64,000 nucleotides of DNA from Apostichopus japonicus (Eukaryota; Echinodermata; Holothuroidea; Aspidochirotida; Stichopodidae), in the NCBI RefSeq assembly GCF_037975245.1, contig NC_092570.1:19933418-19997417 (forward strand), given 5' to 3'. Of the stretch, positions 12,225 through 25,249 are shown in pieces (position 1 is the first letter of the stretch; each line of letters starts with the position of its first letter). The position numbers were made by a program, and so were the translations under genes. The notes under the pieces were generated by a model. The model searched no databases and was not told where the DNA came from. It saw nothing but the letters and a program-made list of their open reading frames with translations.

Positions 12225-15200
12225 GCTAGACAGTTCCAGCACGGCTTCTGACACTGATACTGATAGAGATACTGTAATAATATCAGACATAGAGAGAGTG
12301 TGCTGGAATAGTGTACCTGACATAAACGACGAGCAATTAAGAAGACTCTTGGCAAAATTAGAGGCAGCTGGTGTATTGACTACAGATGATCTGGAGTACA
12401 TCAGAGAAGATGATATTTTGGGCATTGTCACACCCATCCAAGCAAGAAAACTGATCAAAGGATTTAAAAAAGGTAAGAACTTACTCAGTACCATCTGTTT
12501 TACCTTCCCCATCAACGCTGTAAAGTGAAAACAGTCTAAGAAAATATGCGAACAAATGTGACCTTGTAGATTTTCAATATAGCAAAACATTGCAAACTAG
12601 GCTACATGTCAAATTTATTCCATCAAAGTTCACTGAAAAGTTCATATTTTACGTCAACTGTACAGTCAGGGGTAAAGTGGATTAATTGACCAATCTGCAC
12701 GCGCAACCAGCAAATTGGTGGTGACAAATGTCTATATTAGCAATTAAATCTGAGCACAAAAATCCTCACATATACTGACAGTAAGGTCCATGCCATATTT
12801 CCATTGAAACAGCTTGTGTGAAATTGTAATATTTTCATTGGACTAGTTTGTATTGCGCAACCGGTATAAAAAAACATGCAGCCTCCGAATTTTTGAATAA
12901 AACTTATATAAGAACTGCATTGTATTGATTAGGATCGTTACTATTTAACGTAAGTGTGTATGCAAACATGTATGGTTGTCCCACGGACAGTCTGCAAATA
13001 AATTTGTCCCAGCCTAAATTTACGATCCGAGGCAAACAGACAACAGCTACTTTTGAGCCCTGTATCTGTATACAAAAGTTACTTCCAGGTGGAAGGGCTT
13101 TAATCAGAAACCTACCTAAGTTTATATGTTGGAACTGTGTTCTAGCTTCAAACCTGCGAATGTTTGTAGCTTCGCGTGGTTATCATGTTTATAATGATAG
13201 TAGCATGGCATGTTGTATTCGTCACCCAGTATAGTCACATATTGCTGCTGTCTCTGTGCCTGAAACTACGTACCCCCTAGCCCAGCGTACAGTGCAGCTA
13301 CTTGTACTGCGCACACCAGGAAAATAGCAGGAACTTTGAGGAATTCTAGTTAAAAATGTTAAGTTTGGTTTGAGCCACAGCCAATATTTAGCTAAGCCTA
13401 GGCTTAAATGTTACAGGCATCTAGCCTCTAGGCTTTACCTGGGCTAAAACAGCATTGTGTTGTTGCATGTAGCCTAGCTAGCTATAATACCTGGGCTAAC
13501 CCTGGGTTAATTGTGTTACGGCATGTACTGCATGCACTAGTTACTGTATAATGTTACTGCACTGTTAGTGTTAGTGTGTTACACTATTATAAAAGCCTAA
13601 GTTGGGCTAAGAAGTCAAACCTACACCAAGCTTAGCCAGATATAGTGGTACAAATGCAAACCATTATCCCGCAACTGTTAGCTTGACAATTTGAATGTAG
13701 CTGGCTGCATTAATTGTGCACTGTCCATTCACTCTGTTGAACCATATTGGCTGGCAAAACGAACAAATTCTTAATCCTGGCTCACGTCAGTGCTGTATAG
13801 CCACAACCGACAGTGCGCAGTCGTACTGCGCGCATTAATATGCAGGGCCTTTAGCTGAATTAATATGTTGTGTTCTCAACAACACAGAATACATCTATTC
13901 CCTCTATTGTGTAGCTGCTTTTTTAGTGACTACTCTTCTAGAGATAATCCTAAACTGTACAACTACATAGCTATGCAGGGATGGATTATCATTCCTCTTG
14001 GCTTTGGGACTCCATTATCCCTAAATTGTGCTACAAGGGGCACATATATGATGGATTGCTACTGCATGGTTGGGAGAGAACTTTAACCAAAATTTAACAT
14101 GATCACAATCTTGACAGGTTTATGATATTCAATGTTGTCACAGAATTTGAACCACCTGTTTTTGGTAATTTGTTAATTAAGGGGTTCCTACATATTCTCA
14201 AAGTCAGTAAATCAAGCTCTGTTAGCCTTTAACTAGCTGTGAATTTGTTGTTTATTTTATCAAAAGTACAAATCTGCTTACTTTTCCTAGTGCATGACTG
14301 CATGTACAAATGGCCCACAATGTAATGTATTGTATTCTTACATGCATGTGGACTTAGGGCCTGCAAGTTATGTAAATATTCAATTTTCACAAATTAAACT
14401 AAGGCTGAAGGAATATATGCCATGCATGGTGATGGCGCATGTTTGTATGCGTGGGTGTGTGTGACACCTTGCCTTGTAAACACGATATCACAAGAAGTGA
14501 AAATCGCTTGAACTTCAAACTTAGTATATTGGTAGCCTGTGGTGATTAGATAACCCTTAGTGTTTTTCATGGAGGTAAAAGGTCATTTGAGTTCAACAGC
14601 TCGGGTCAGCAGGGGTCAAATTGTGAAAACCATGTAAACACGATATCACAAGAAGGGAAGCTTGGACAGATCTCATATTTGGTATGGGGGTGTACCTCAT
14701 TGAGTGCAAGAAGCCTATTGTTTTTGGTGGAGGTCATTTAGGTCAGCAGGGGTCAAAGTGTGAAAACTTTGTAAACACAATATCTCAAGAAGGGAAGCAT
14801 GGATCAGTCTCATATTTAGTGTATAATTGTACCACATTAAGTACAAGAAACCTGTGGTTTTTGGTGGAGGTCAAGGTTCATTTCGGTTCAGCAGGGATCA
14901 AATTATGAAGACTTTGTAAACATGATATCTCAAGACGGGAAGCTTGGACTGATCTCATATGGTATTAGGTGTACCACATTGTGTGCAAGAGCCGTATTCT
15001 TTATGGTGGAGATCAATTGTCATTTGCAATCATCAGGGGTCAAATTTTGAAAAGCTTGTAACAACGATATTGCCACATGGGAAGCTTGGACAGATATCAT
15101 TTGGTACTTAGGTGTATAGAGTGCAAGAACCTATTATTTGTGGTTGTTAATGGTCAGTTGTGGTCACACTGCTATTAAATATCTCAAGAATGGGAGTTGT

Positions 15201-18200
15201 CATTGTGAATGTATTGTTTATCACATCTCAATGCTTTATGCTGTATTACTAAGATCAAGTATGTTGTACACCCTCTCTATACAGTACATCAGTGCATGCA
15301 AGGCATTTTTACATTTTGGTTAAAATGGGCAATTGATCTTATCTTGTTCTTATTTGATCGTAGATGAAAGCTCATCAAATGCAGACTCATCACCATCGAG
15401 TAGTGGCCAGAGCCGCACTGCTAGCCGCTGGCAACCAAAGGAAGTGACGCTGTCTCTATCACCAGGTTCTACTTATTTTCTTCTTTTTTTTATTGGCTAA
15501 TTTTGTCAGCCAAAGGATTCTGTGCAAGAGTTCGCAAGAGTTTTCAACACTTAATTGTGGTTTTGTCTGTGGGTTTTTATCCAATAATAACTTTTCTATG
15601 CTTGGAAACTCATTTACATGATTTCTAATGTGATAAACATTGTTTTTTGTATGCAGTCAAGTTGGTGCATGTGCTTGTCTGTATGTGAGGCCCTAGCTTG
15701 TAACCCAATATTTCAAGATATATAGGTAACTACAGTAGATTTCATATTTGGCATGTGGCTTCCCCATACCAGTGGCGGCGGAACCGGGGGGGGCTTGGGG
15801 GGGCTCAGCCCCCCCAATAAAAAAGTGTCATCCCAACCGCGTCTTCACGCCCCGTGAAAAGTGGAAGCAGTGAGTGTGAGTACCGGTAAGCGTAACACAA
15901 CTTCGTCTTAGGCCAATGACTTGCCTCATTTCAGCCAGTTCTCCAACATCCCCTTACTTAGTGGCGGATCGAGCGTCCATATATACAGTCAGGGGCGGAT
16001 GCCCCCCCCCCCCCTGACGGACTCAAATGGACTGCTGGCACCCTTTTCAGCTTTTCACTACTTTTTACTTATTCGCGATTTTTGACTATTTTATTGCGCT
16101 CTCATATACCTATTGACATTTGTCATATTCTGTCGGTGTATTTTCCGACAAAATGGCGACGACACCTATTTATTCTCCGTTTATCTGCAAATTAGCAAGG
16201 CCCCGGAAAGGGTCATTTCCTGCAATCTCGGGAGTATCTTTACTCAAAAATTTTCTGTACGCTCCGCGCCAACCTGTGGTGGCGCTCCGCTTAGATAGTG
16301 TCGAAAGCGCCCCTACAGACCATTCTTGCCCCCCCCCGACCAATACCCCTAGCCCCGCCACTGCCCTTACTACACTCAAAAACGTCTTTGCGAGTACACT
16401 ACGAGTAATAGCTACTCTCTTAAAACACCATCGAATATACAAATTACAATGTTTTTACAGACTTTACGTGCAATCTGAGAAATTGCAGGCTTGAGACCCA
16501 TATTTTAGGGCCAGGTATTCGCAGCATAAAACACTCGGGAAGTGCCGTTTCCGGCCATCTGGGGGTTTAAAAAAACCCAAAATTTTCTTGTACGCTCCGC
16601 GCCAACCGATGGTGGCGCTCCGCTTAGATAGTCTCCACACATTAGCCCCCCCAATAATTTTTCCGTTCCGCCGCGCCTGCCCCATACTACGGTAAGCACA
16701 AAAACCCTATTGTTTTGGTAGAGGTAAAAGGTCATGTGTGGTCAGCAGTGGTCAATTTGTGAACACATTGTAATCGTTAACACAGTATTTCAAGAATGGA
16801 AACTTGGATGCTATTAGGGGTTTGAATGTACGTTACATGATGTACAAGCACCCCATTGCTTTGGTAGATGTTCCACATTGAGTGTAAGAGCCTATTATTT
16901 TTGGTGCAGGTTAGAGGTCATTTGTGGTCAACAGGGGTCAGATTGTGAAAATGGTGTAACACAATATCTCAAGAAGGGAACTTGGTATGTAATTAGCCTT
17001 TGGGTGATGTAGCCCTTGTATTTTTTGAGATCATGAACAGAGGTGAAAGTTTGAACCTTGTAAATAAGATATCTGAAAAAGTAGAAGTTGCTCAATTGAA
17101 CTTGAAACTTGCTTTATGTAGGTACCCCTTGGTGAGTAGATGATACCTCCTACTTGTATAAGGAGTCAAAGGCCTTAGGTAAACCCAAGACCCTTGCATT
17201 TCTCATCATTTCTGGTCAGCAGTGTGTCATGTAGGAGAACCTTGTAACAGTAGTTGCTGCTCATATTGGCAAGGAATCACCAAGTCTTTTGACTTTCAGG
17301 TTTATTGAATTGTCAATTGAAAGCATCTGTAAAGATACAGTAAATCTTTGTTTTTATATATTTTGTAGGTCAGCTTGTGTTGATTGATAAATGTGACAGC
17401 AATCTGCTTGTGGAAAGCAAACCTTATTGGCACTGTTTACATTTGAATGACTTATATCTGAGTTTGTGTGTGGGGAGGGGGACAAATCAATGTTTATACG
17501 AGCTTCCATATTCATCCCCTGTCCCATACTGAATTTTGTATGAGCTACATACTGTACTATTATTGATTCAAACATTCAATTGTTTAAATCTGCACATATT
17601 CTCTAATTTGTTCCTTGAATTACAGTTGAAGGAAGCAAGTCTGCCCCAAGTAAGGTAATAGATTTGGATATGATGTTGAATAGAATTCCAAGAAAAACAA
17701 TACATATTTTGGAGAGAAATGAAAGACTCCCTCCAAGAATTCGTAAAGAGTTTGTGCGACTAGTGGTAGATAACATTATTGACTGCAAAGGAGCTACATA
17801 CCCTAGAACAAGTGAGTTGCGTTTATATGCCAGCCAAATAGTCAGCAAGTATAAAACACTTGGAGACCATCTTGATGGAGTGGTAGTTGGAACAGGATAC
17901 GAGAGCTTACTGAAACAATTCGTCAATCGAGTGGACAATCTTGGGAGATCTGTTGTTCAGGGATCACTGAAAAGAAAAGCATTGGCAGGATGCAAAAGTC
18001 CCAAAGAGAGACTAGCAGACCAGTACGGGTGTGTAAATTGGCAGCCTGAGTCATTGCCGGAGGGTGAATCGGGGGAATCTCAAAGAAAGATTATGAATGA
18101 GCTGAAAAGCCTGTGGGAGTCTGGGACTGGAAAAACAAAGGATGTAAAGAACAAAATGATACACACATATGCTACACAAAGAAAGGACATTAATGAAAAA

Positions 18201-20991
18201 GACTGTGTTCTGACAGATATCATAGAAAACTGGCCTTTTTTGTTTGAGGAGGAGTACTTGCTGGCTCACTTCAAGAAACTTATGGGATTTGACATCATGG
18301 AAAAAATGTCATCTAACTTTGAGCATAGAGTTCCAAAGCTTTACAGATACTTTCAACAAGTAGCCAAGCCAAAGATTGAAGCAACCCACAAAAAGATACA
18401 AGATGCAGTTGACAAGAAAGAAGACAATAGCCCTCAAGTAATGGGACTGCTAATGCTTCTGAGCGAGCACCTAGGAGAGGATCTGGGAGAGCATGTAAAG
18501 AGTACTGACAAGGTAAGCAAGGAACTGTTTTTCATAATTTCAAAACTGTTATTTTCCTTACTCATTACCGGCAACTAGCTTCCTCTAGTATGTTATGCCT
18601 CAGGTAAGGTAGCGTGCCCAGAGACCAGCAACCAAGAGAGGGGTGGATTTAGGGACTATAAAACTAGAAACAGTTGTGCACCAATGGGGCTAAGTGTTTG
18701 TGAAAACAGTCTGACGGGTTTTACTCAAACATAAAGACAATTGATCATACAGGGCCTCCTCATAGGACATGCACAATTTCTACAGATGCTCTTGAATTGT
18801 TTTATGTAAAAATCAGGCCTCAGTTTTATAAAGCATCTTATGCTCTAATTTGATTGAATTTGTTGCCAATATTTCATTTTAACCTATCTTGCCTTTTTCC
18901 CACTGCTGACCATTGACTGTATCAATTTTCTTCAGGAAAAGAGTGCTGACACATGCATTGAGGCCATGGACTTGCAAGGCCCTGTTGTTCTGGTTGCACA
19001 TGGTAAGTGTTGTTTGTTTTGATTGTTCATGCTACTCCATAGTGCACTGATCAGTGACTAATTACCACACTAAATACGCTACTGGAATTGTTCCAACAAA
19101 AAATATGTCTACGTAACCATTCATTTATGTCAATATCAAAATATGGTACGTACAACCATGCAGTTTACTCAGGACTGCATCATGATTGGACACCATGCAT
19201 GTTGGGTAGTGTCTGCAAAGGTCATACAGTGGTCAAATATATAACTTTATACTTACTGTAAATTCCTTGTGTGTGTATTCATCAAGCCATGCTATTTATA
19301 AAATTGTATGCTTTGCCCCATCAATCTCTGATGCTTTGTAATAGGACTGGCAAATTAAAGGTAGTCAGGACTCGCCCAAAGGCAAAATGATAACAGGGCC
19401 ATCACCAACTTTCTCTTGTCCGCAACCCAAAGTTCTATCTAAGCTCCGCCCATTATTTACGTGGGTCTGCACTCTTCCCATTGCAACTATCTGTGAAGTC
19501 CCTCCCATTGTTTACAACTCACTCTCATCCAAGTAAACATTGACCAAGCCAGATCTGGTTTCACCCCCTGGTAAGCATCAGCAGGCCTTGTCCTTAGCTC
19601 CCCTTAGGGCAATAGAAAAAGTTCTGCAAGTCTCTTCTTTGGACCTGACAACTAAATAATTATGACCAAAGCTTACCAGACTCACCTAACATGGTATGTA
19701 CACAGTACTACACACTAAAGCTGTAATTGACACCTTGTAGTACAAAGTTTATATGCTGGTATGATTTGCACAATGTAGAAATGCATGCAATTTCTGATAA
19801 TTCAATATTTTCTTTTCAAAGGGAAAGTACTGACAGCAACTTTGTTTTCTCTCGCCATTGGAGGGAAAGAAACGACTAAAGTAACCAATCCTCTATCGGG
19901 TGTGTGCGTATGGTTTGCAGCTTATTATGTCTTCAACCTACAATATCCAGAAAAGGCGCCGGCACTCTTGGAATTTATCCAACGGTGAGTAGTTATATTG
20001 TAGTCAAGGACGACCACTGCCTCGTCTAAGCGTCAGGAAATAATGGGGATTGTAATTATTGTGCAATCCTAGGAATCCCTGTAAGCTTTACATGTCCCCA
20101 CTCTTGGGCAAATTGCCCTTATCTCACAAGCAGTTTCCCCATATCAAATTGCACTACAATCCGACATAACAAACTCTCCACCAAAATCCACAAAACTCTC
20201 ACCACAAATTCACTCCACCATCAAGTCCCAGAGTTATGAAGGTGGGGTATTAAAAACCATTAAAATTCCCTACCCTAGAGTGGACAATGCAACTGGTAAT
20301 ACGGACCAATAATGCCACTAACATAGAGGTCATGAAGGAAGTATACTTTGAAAGTGCATAACCATCAAATCGTTTGCCCTATCCACTTTAGGTGCAACAT
20401 CTTTAATCAAGTTAAACATTTTTAGACTATACTTCAAAATGTTATTGCGTCCTGATGAATTTGGATGATATCTCGCTCAATATTTGAGTATGGAAGACTC
20501 AAAAAACGCAAATGTTTAAACTCAGTAAAAGTGTAATTACCAGATCCATAAACAACTATTTTCTGTAACACATGTACTTTATCCCAAAATACCATGCTGC
20601 AAAATGCCAACCTGCCTATGGCCATCATGGACAATTGATTATAAAAGGTTTCCAATCCTTACTATAATACATGCATGGGTATTTTACTATATTGTTATTA
20701 TTATATGATTATATATAATTTTAAAGTTTTCATCCAACATGAGGAGATACCATTGCATCCAAATATTTTGAAATTGCCCAAGTACTCTATAGTGATGCAT
20801 TTGTGGTGTTGCTTGATTAAAAAATAAATACTGAATAATGATTTTGTGTTTCCTGCAGGATCTTCCTTGGAATCAACCCGGACTGTGGGACTAAGAGACA
20901 AAAGATGAAAGGAAAAAAATCTGCTGTCAACCCAGTAGTGCTTAAACTTGCAGGCGAGATGAGTAACTTTGAAAATGACTGGGCATTGTAG
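12225..20991 (+). CDS. SAM-like / SAMD3-like second gene of the CACTA-like element
   Basis: Exons 12225-12472, 15364-15465, 17626-18512, 18936-19002, 19822-19984 and 20859-20991 join in one open frame of about 530 codons, ending TAG. The first exon carries a SAM-like segment (DLEYIREDDILGI...PIQARKLI). The large exon (RIPRKTIHILERN...RLVVDNIID...YASQIVSKY) and the end (YVFNLQYPE...LEFIQRIFLGINPDCGTK) resemble proteins annotated as SAMD3-like, which in fish and invertebrates often accompany transposase ORFs of the type at 9378. The start is unresolved: the first exon opens at an AG acceptor with no Met, so an upstream exon or a fusion to the 944-aa ORF is needed. The donor after 15465 (GTTCTA) is weak. 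The role is unknown; an accessory DNA-binding protein like TnpA of En/Spm is a guess from position. Confidence 0.65.
14450..17250. repeat. degenerate ~140-bp tandem repeat in an intron of the SAMD3-like gene
   Basis: Repeated text of the form TAAACACGATATCACAAGAAG, AGCTTGGACAGATCTCATA, TGTACCACATT...GTGCAAGA and TTGGTGGAGGTCA...GTCAGCAGGGGTCAAA recurs every ~135-160 bp. Copies are clear near 14480, 14640, 14776 and 14919, then more diverged near 15060 and 16750-17060. It is interrupted by exon 15364-15465 and by a dispersed-repeat insertion at 15770-16690. No coding potential. Confidence 0.7.
15770..16690. repeat. dispersed repeat pair with GTACGCTCCGCGCCAAC motif
   Basis: Two related segments (about 16200-16315 and 16530-16645) each end in TGTACGCTCCGCGCCAAC, then GTGGTGGCGCTCCGC or ATGGTGGCGCTCCGC, then TTAGATAGT. 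A diverged relative lies near 8344-8380 (CGCGCCAACTCGAGTGGCGC). The flanks are homopolymer-rich (C and G runs) and carry GGGCGGATGCC-like text typical of interspersed repeats. Probably a non-autonomous element; the family is not identified. Confidence 0.5.
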
Positions 20992-22094
20992 GTCGCAGAA
21001 TGGGATACATCCATCATGGTTACAGAACACTCTCAAAACTTTTTTTCGCTGGATCAAGTTTGTATTTAAAGTTATAACACCTCTGTTTTTCAGTACTTAT
21101 AGAGGTGGTTTGTCTCAGATATTAGGGTAAAAAGCCACACATTGTGTGCTACACAGATTTTGATTGCTTGTTTTATTTATTTGGTTTGTTATTTACTTTT
21201 CATTTTTGTCCTGTTTCCATAAAGCTTGTAATTGTTTGGAAAAGTTTAAGTAAGTAATGGTGTGCTATTGCATACATGTGATTTTACCTAGCTGGTTACT
21301 TGAATAGACAAGTTTTTTTCCAATTCTATAACTCCTAAAGTGATTTATGTGAAATCAGTATTGCTTCTAGGAAAGATGTTAGATCATGAATCTGTTATTT
21401 AAGCAGATGTATGTGGTTTTCTATTCTGGATATACACAATACTGTTACAAATACAAATTTGCACTAAAATATTTCAGAAAGTTCTAGTTGAAGAAAATTT
21501 TGGCAGCTATGACATGTGTTTCTGATATCAAGACATTTCTGAAAGGTGAAATCTGGTTATGGGGCTACAGTAGGATTTCATTTTTATGGAGATCATGCAC
21601 AGACCAAAAATAATCTGGCTAGCCTATCTTTTGATTTGAGAAATTCCTTGTCCATGTTAAAAATGCTAAATTTTAGCATAATTGATTTTATGTAATGTTT
21701 TTTTGATAAGTTGCTGTTAAAGCAAAGTTAGTATGGGGCAGTCCTTGGTTTCTGATGTCTTTGCTATTTCACAGCAGCATTTTCAAGCTGGCATACAAAG
21801 TATGTAAAAACAAACTATATTAAGGTGTTAAATCAAGTACAATATCTTTTATGAAATTCATTTCACCGTTAACACTGCCTACAAATTGACTTGCTTTGAC
21901 ATATATCTGTTCATTTACAGGAGGTATTTGCGATGGCATTGTAAGTGTCAGTACAATACCGTGTTTCAGGATGTTTTCATTGTTATTTCTATGTTCCTTT
22001 CAGTTAATAAAGGTTATATGAAACATTTACTCACAGTCCACATGTTTTTTTTAATAGTACATGTCTGCTAGTTCAAGTCACAGCTAGTAAATGA

Positions 22095-22595
22095 ACTTCA
22101 CGAAACGTTTTTATACAGTCTATGTTATTTTACAGTATAGTACCGTCCGCCAAAGTAACAGTATAATACCGTTTTTTTACAGATTTATTTCAGTAAATAT
22201 ACAATGGGAAACGTTTTTTCACGGTCCGTGTTATTTTACGGTGGACTACCTTCCGCCAAACTGACAGTAAAATACCGTTATTTTGCAGATTTATTTCAGT
22301 AAATATACGATGGGAAACGTTTTTTCACGGTCCGTGTTATTTTACGGTGGACTTCCTTCCGCCAAACTGACAGTAAAGTACCGTTTTTTTACAGATTTAT
22401 TTCGGTAAATATACGATGGGAAACGTTTCCTCACGGTCCGTGTTATTTCACAGTGCCGTTTTTTTACAGAAGTGAGATGTTGTAAATTCACGACGGGAAA
22501 CGTCGTTTCACAGTCAATGTTATTTTACGGTAAACTACTGGCGTCCAAGACTGCCAGTAAGTTACCGTTTTTTTACAGATTTATTTTTTACAGTG
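22095..22595. repeat. right subterminal repeats of the CACTA-like element
   Basis: Five tandem, partly truncated copies of a ~107-bp unit lie here (start words GAAACGTTTTT at about 22100, 22208, 22314, 22424 and 22497). Each carries TGTTATTTTACGGT, CCGCCAA and ACCGTTTTTTTACAG. The last copy runs straight into the terminal TTTTTTACAGTG. The words are complementary in style to those at the left end, supporting a paired-end structure. Confidence 0.7.
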
Positions 22596-22935
22596 TACCA
22601 TTTATGGGCAATATTTAGGGTGACGATATTCTATGCACATTACTAAAGTTACCCAACATTGAGCCTGATCATGTGTAGTATTTATACCCTCTCCGAGGGA
22701 CCGATGCTACTCATTGACATAACATCACCATGATTGTACGTTACAGTCTCGATGTAAGGGGAATGGTGTTGAGAATGGATTAAGTTCTTTGGTTTTCGTG
22801 CATGCCCTGGCTCTATCTTTCGTAACTTTTCTTAAAAACAAAACTGTAGCTTGCCTACTCCAAATATAATGTTTAATAATAAAGTTATCATAGTAACATA
22901 TATTGTATCTACGCCAGTCCTGTTGGTCTCAAGCG

Positions 22936-23272
22936 GTGGTCCGCAACCTATGGGTTGTGAACCAATACTTGGGTCGCAAAGGATTTTCAATGGGTCGCGA
23001 GAACGTTTCAGGAACCGCGGAGAAAAAAATGTTAACTTATGTTAAGTCAAGCCATCTTTACAAATTGAATACGGTGGCACTGTTTGCCAATCCCAGGATT
23101 ATACATTGTCGATTCTTCAAGTCCACATCGACGACCATGTGGCATGAAAACAGACCCAACTATCGCATACGCAATCATATTCAAGTAGCATTGGGATGAT
23201 AAATTAAACAGGGGGGGGGGGGGTAGGGGGCGTGGTTGTGAGTGTCGTGGCCGCAAAACGTTTTGAATCTCT
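22936..23272. mobile_element. hAT-like non-autonomous element remnant
   Basis: The left side (GGTGGTCCGCAACCTATGGG...TTGGGTCGC) and right side (CGCAAAACGTTTTGAATCTCTG) have the look of hAT-family MITEs, whose ends typically read CAGxGGTTCTCAA and contain gggtcgc words. Candidate 8-bp duplications (GTCTCAAG / CTCTAAAA) match at only 5 of 8 positions, so the boundaries are tentative. No ORF of note. Located in the residual intron 4. Confidence 0.35.
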
Positions 23273-25031
23273 GCTCTAAAAGACATTCACAAAAGTAACC
23301 CGCTACTAAGGTGTCATTTAGAAAATCAAATTCACATATACGGTGGCGTAATATTCAATAAATTTACGATCGTTACGGTACACATTAAAGTCACGTCCAT
23401 GACGTAAGTCCCTAAACAAGAAGTATATTTAACTAATCTAGCTAGGTAAGGTATCCTTCATTATCACGTTCCAGATTGTTTGCAAACCGTAAAAAGAATC
23501 GTGTAAATATGATGATTATCAGTACAGTTTATATCAATACAAGTATCTCGGAAATATGCTATCTGTGATGTATAGAACCATGCACATGTGGTTCAGGGTT
23601 ACATATAACAGGGTTAACGTACCACTAATGGTAACGATTGATTGGAGTGAGGGTAAGAGTAAGGGTAATGATATTAGGCTATAGGAATAAAGGCAAAATT
23701 TGATGGATTGATCATAATATTCCTGGAAATTTATTTATGGTCCTGTAAGTATGACGCATTATGGTGTGTTTATCTGCGAGGTAGTGAGGCGGAATGGTAG
23801 TGTGCCATTGTGTCGATGCGTTTAGTGCTGGGGTAGGTGCATGTGACTGGCAGTGTTGTGGTGCACTATAGCTGTAGTGGAAGTGGTACATGTGTAGTGG
23901 CAATAGCAGCTATAATACTGAAACGTTAAACTTCCTTCTCTGAGGACGCAATGGATCCTACATACACAAACGGTACACTAGCATGCATCGACAGCTTGCT
24001 TATTGCAGTATTACATTATACAGTGGACCATAAGACACTAAAGTTTCAGCAGTCTGACAGATTGACGCTTGCAACCTTTATAATCTTCATAAACCTACTG
24101 CATATTAGTTATTATCCCGTACATGTCATCATATTTCCATTCTAAATAACGTTTACAGAATGCAAATATGCAGAAACAATCATTCTGAATAGAAAAGAGT
24201 AAATGACAGACCAAGTAAATACTCAAATGGATTCAAAAGGATTGTTTATTTAACTCTCTACTTGAAAGTTGGTATACTTACATCTTTACTGTTATGTACT
24301 TAACGTGATAAACTCTCCAAAGACGGGGCACAATTATACAAACAATCAGTAAAAAAAAAGGGTATAAATATATCAGGGAGCTGCTCCTGAATACATATAT
24401 AGGCGATCAATTCGGATACGAATACGAGGTCACATTAACTTATAGTTGGTAAATTTGACTTTCTCGTGTAAAACTAGACTGTCTGGATCGCAGCAGTGTC
24501 TGTTATAGAAAATAAATAAACACAATGACAAAAGTGGTAGTGGCACATGATGATACGGGTGAATTGTGAGGAAAATTGGTTTCCGCGATAAATTCGGTGT
24601 CATCGGAACAGGCTGAGGGGGGAGGGGAGGAGAGAGGACGAGAAGGAAGAGGGGGGCGGGAGACTGGAGTGATTGAGAGTTCTAGGTTGTCACGTGTTTG
24701 TTAAATGAAATGTTGAGGAAGGTTATATTTTGTAAACAAAGCTATCGCACTGCTAAATATTTGCCTGAAAAATAAGAACAAAAACGGACGTCCTTTCAAT
24801 CGCCCTTTACTTCCCCTCTTCTGCATACCGGCTTACTTATTTCATAGGAAATTTTAAATTTTTTTTTGCTACCACTTGATGTCGAAAAAATGATAGGATA
24901 ATTATGATGCTAATACCCCCCCCCCCCTCTTCCCCAAAGAAAAAAAAGTGTTTAGTATACATTCATATGAAACCCAAAGCCAGTTATGAATATGAATATA
25001 ATGAATTACTTTATTTAATTTTCTTTTGAAG
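23273..25031. other. remainder of intron 4
   Basis: AT-rich intron sequence between the hAT-like remnant and exon 5 of the sulfotransferase-like gene. I see no gene, RNA or clear repeat family, apart from short G/A-rich and homopolymer stretches near 24620 and 24910. The acceptor for exon 5 (TTCTTTTGAAG) ends at 25031. Confidence 0.5.
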
Positions 25032-25198
25032 GATTTACCTGAATTATGTAATTTTGAAGGGTGAGGAAGCCACACCAGATGACTTCGACGAAAGAGTCGC
25101 AAATTCGATCGACATTTTCGAAGAATGCTTGCAGAATAAATCGCCGCGTACATGTCTTTACGAACCATATAATCCTCAGGATAAAACAATAGTACGTC

Positions 25199-25249
<51 letters not shown>

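Larger units (their letters stand above)
7270..22595 (+). mobile_element. 15.3-kb En/Spm (CACTA)-like DNA transposon in intron 4
   Basis: The left end reads CACTGTAAGAAAT and the right end is the inverse of CACTGTAAAAAAT (12 of 13 identical). Both are flanked directly by TA, a possible 2-bp target duplication (7268-7269 and 22596-22597). Subterminal repeats lie just inside each end, a CACTA hallmark. Inside are an intact transposase-like ORF (9378-12212) and a spliced second gene (12225-20991), both reading in the element's + direction. CACTG ends, short duplication, subterminal repeats and a two-gene layout all agree with the En/Spm (CACTA) superfamily, as do the transposase motifs. Assignment rests on recognition, not a database search. 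The element lies wholly within intron 4 of the sulfotransferase-like gene in the same orientation. Confidence 0.65.
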
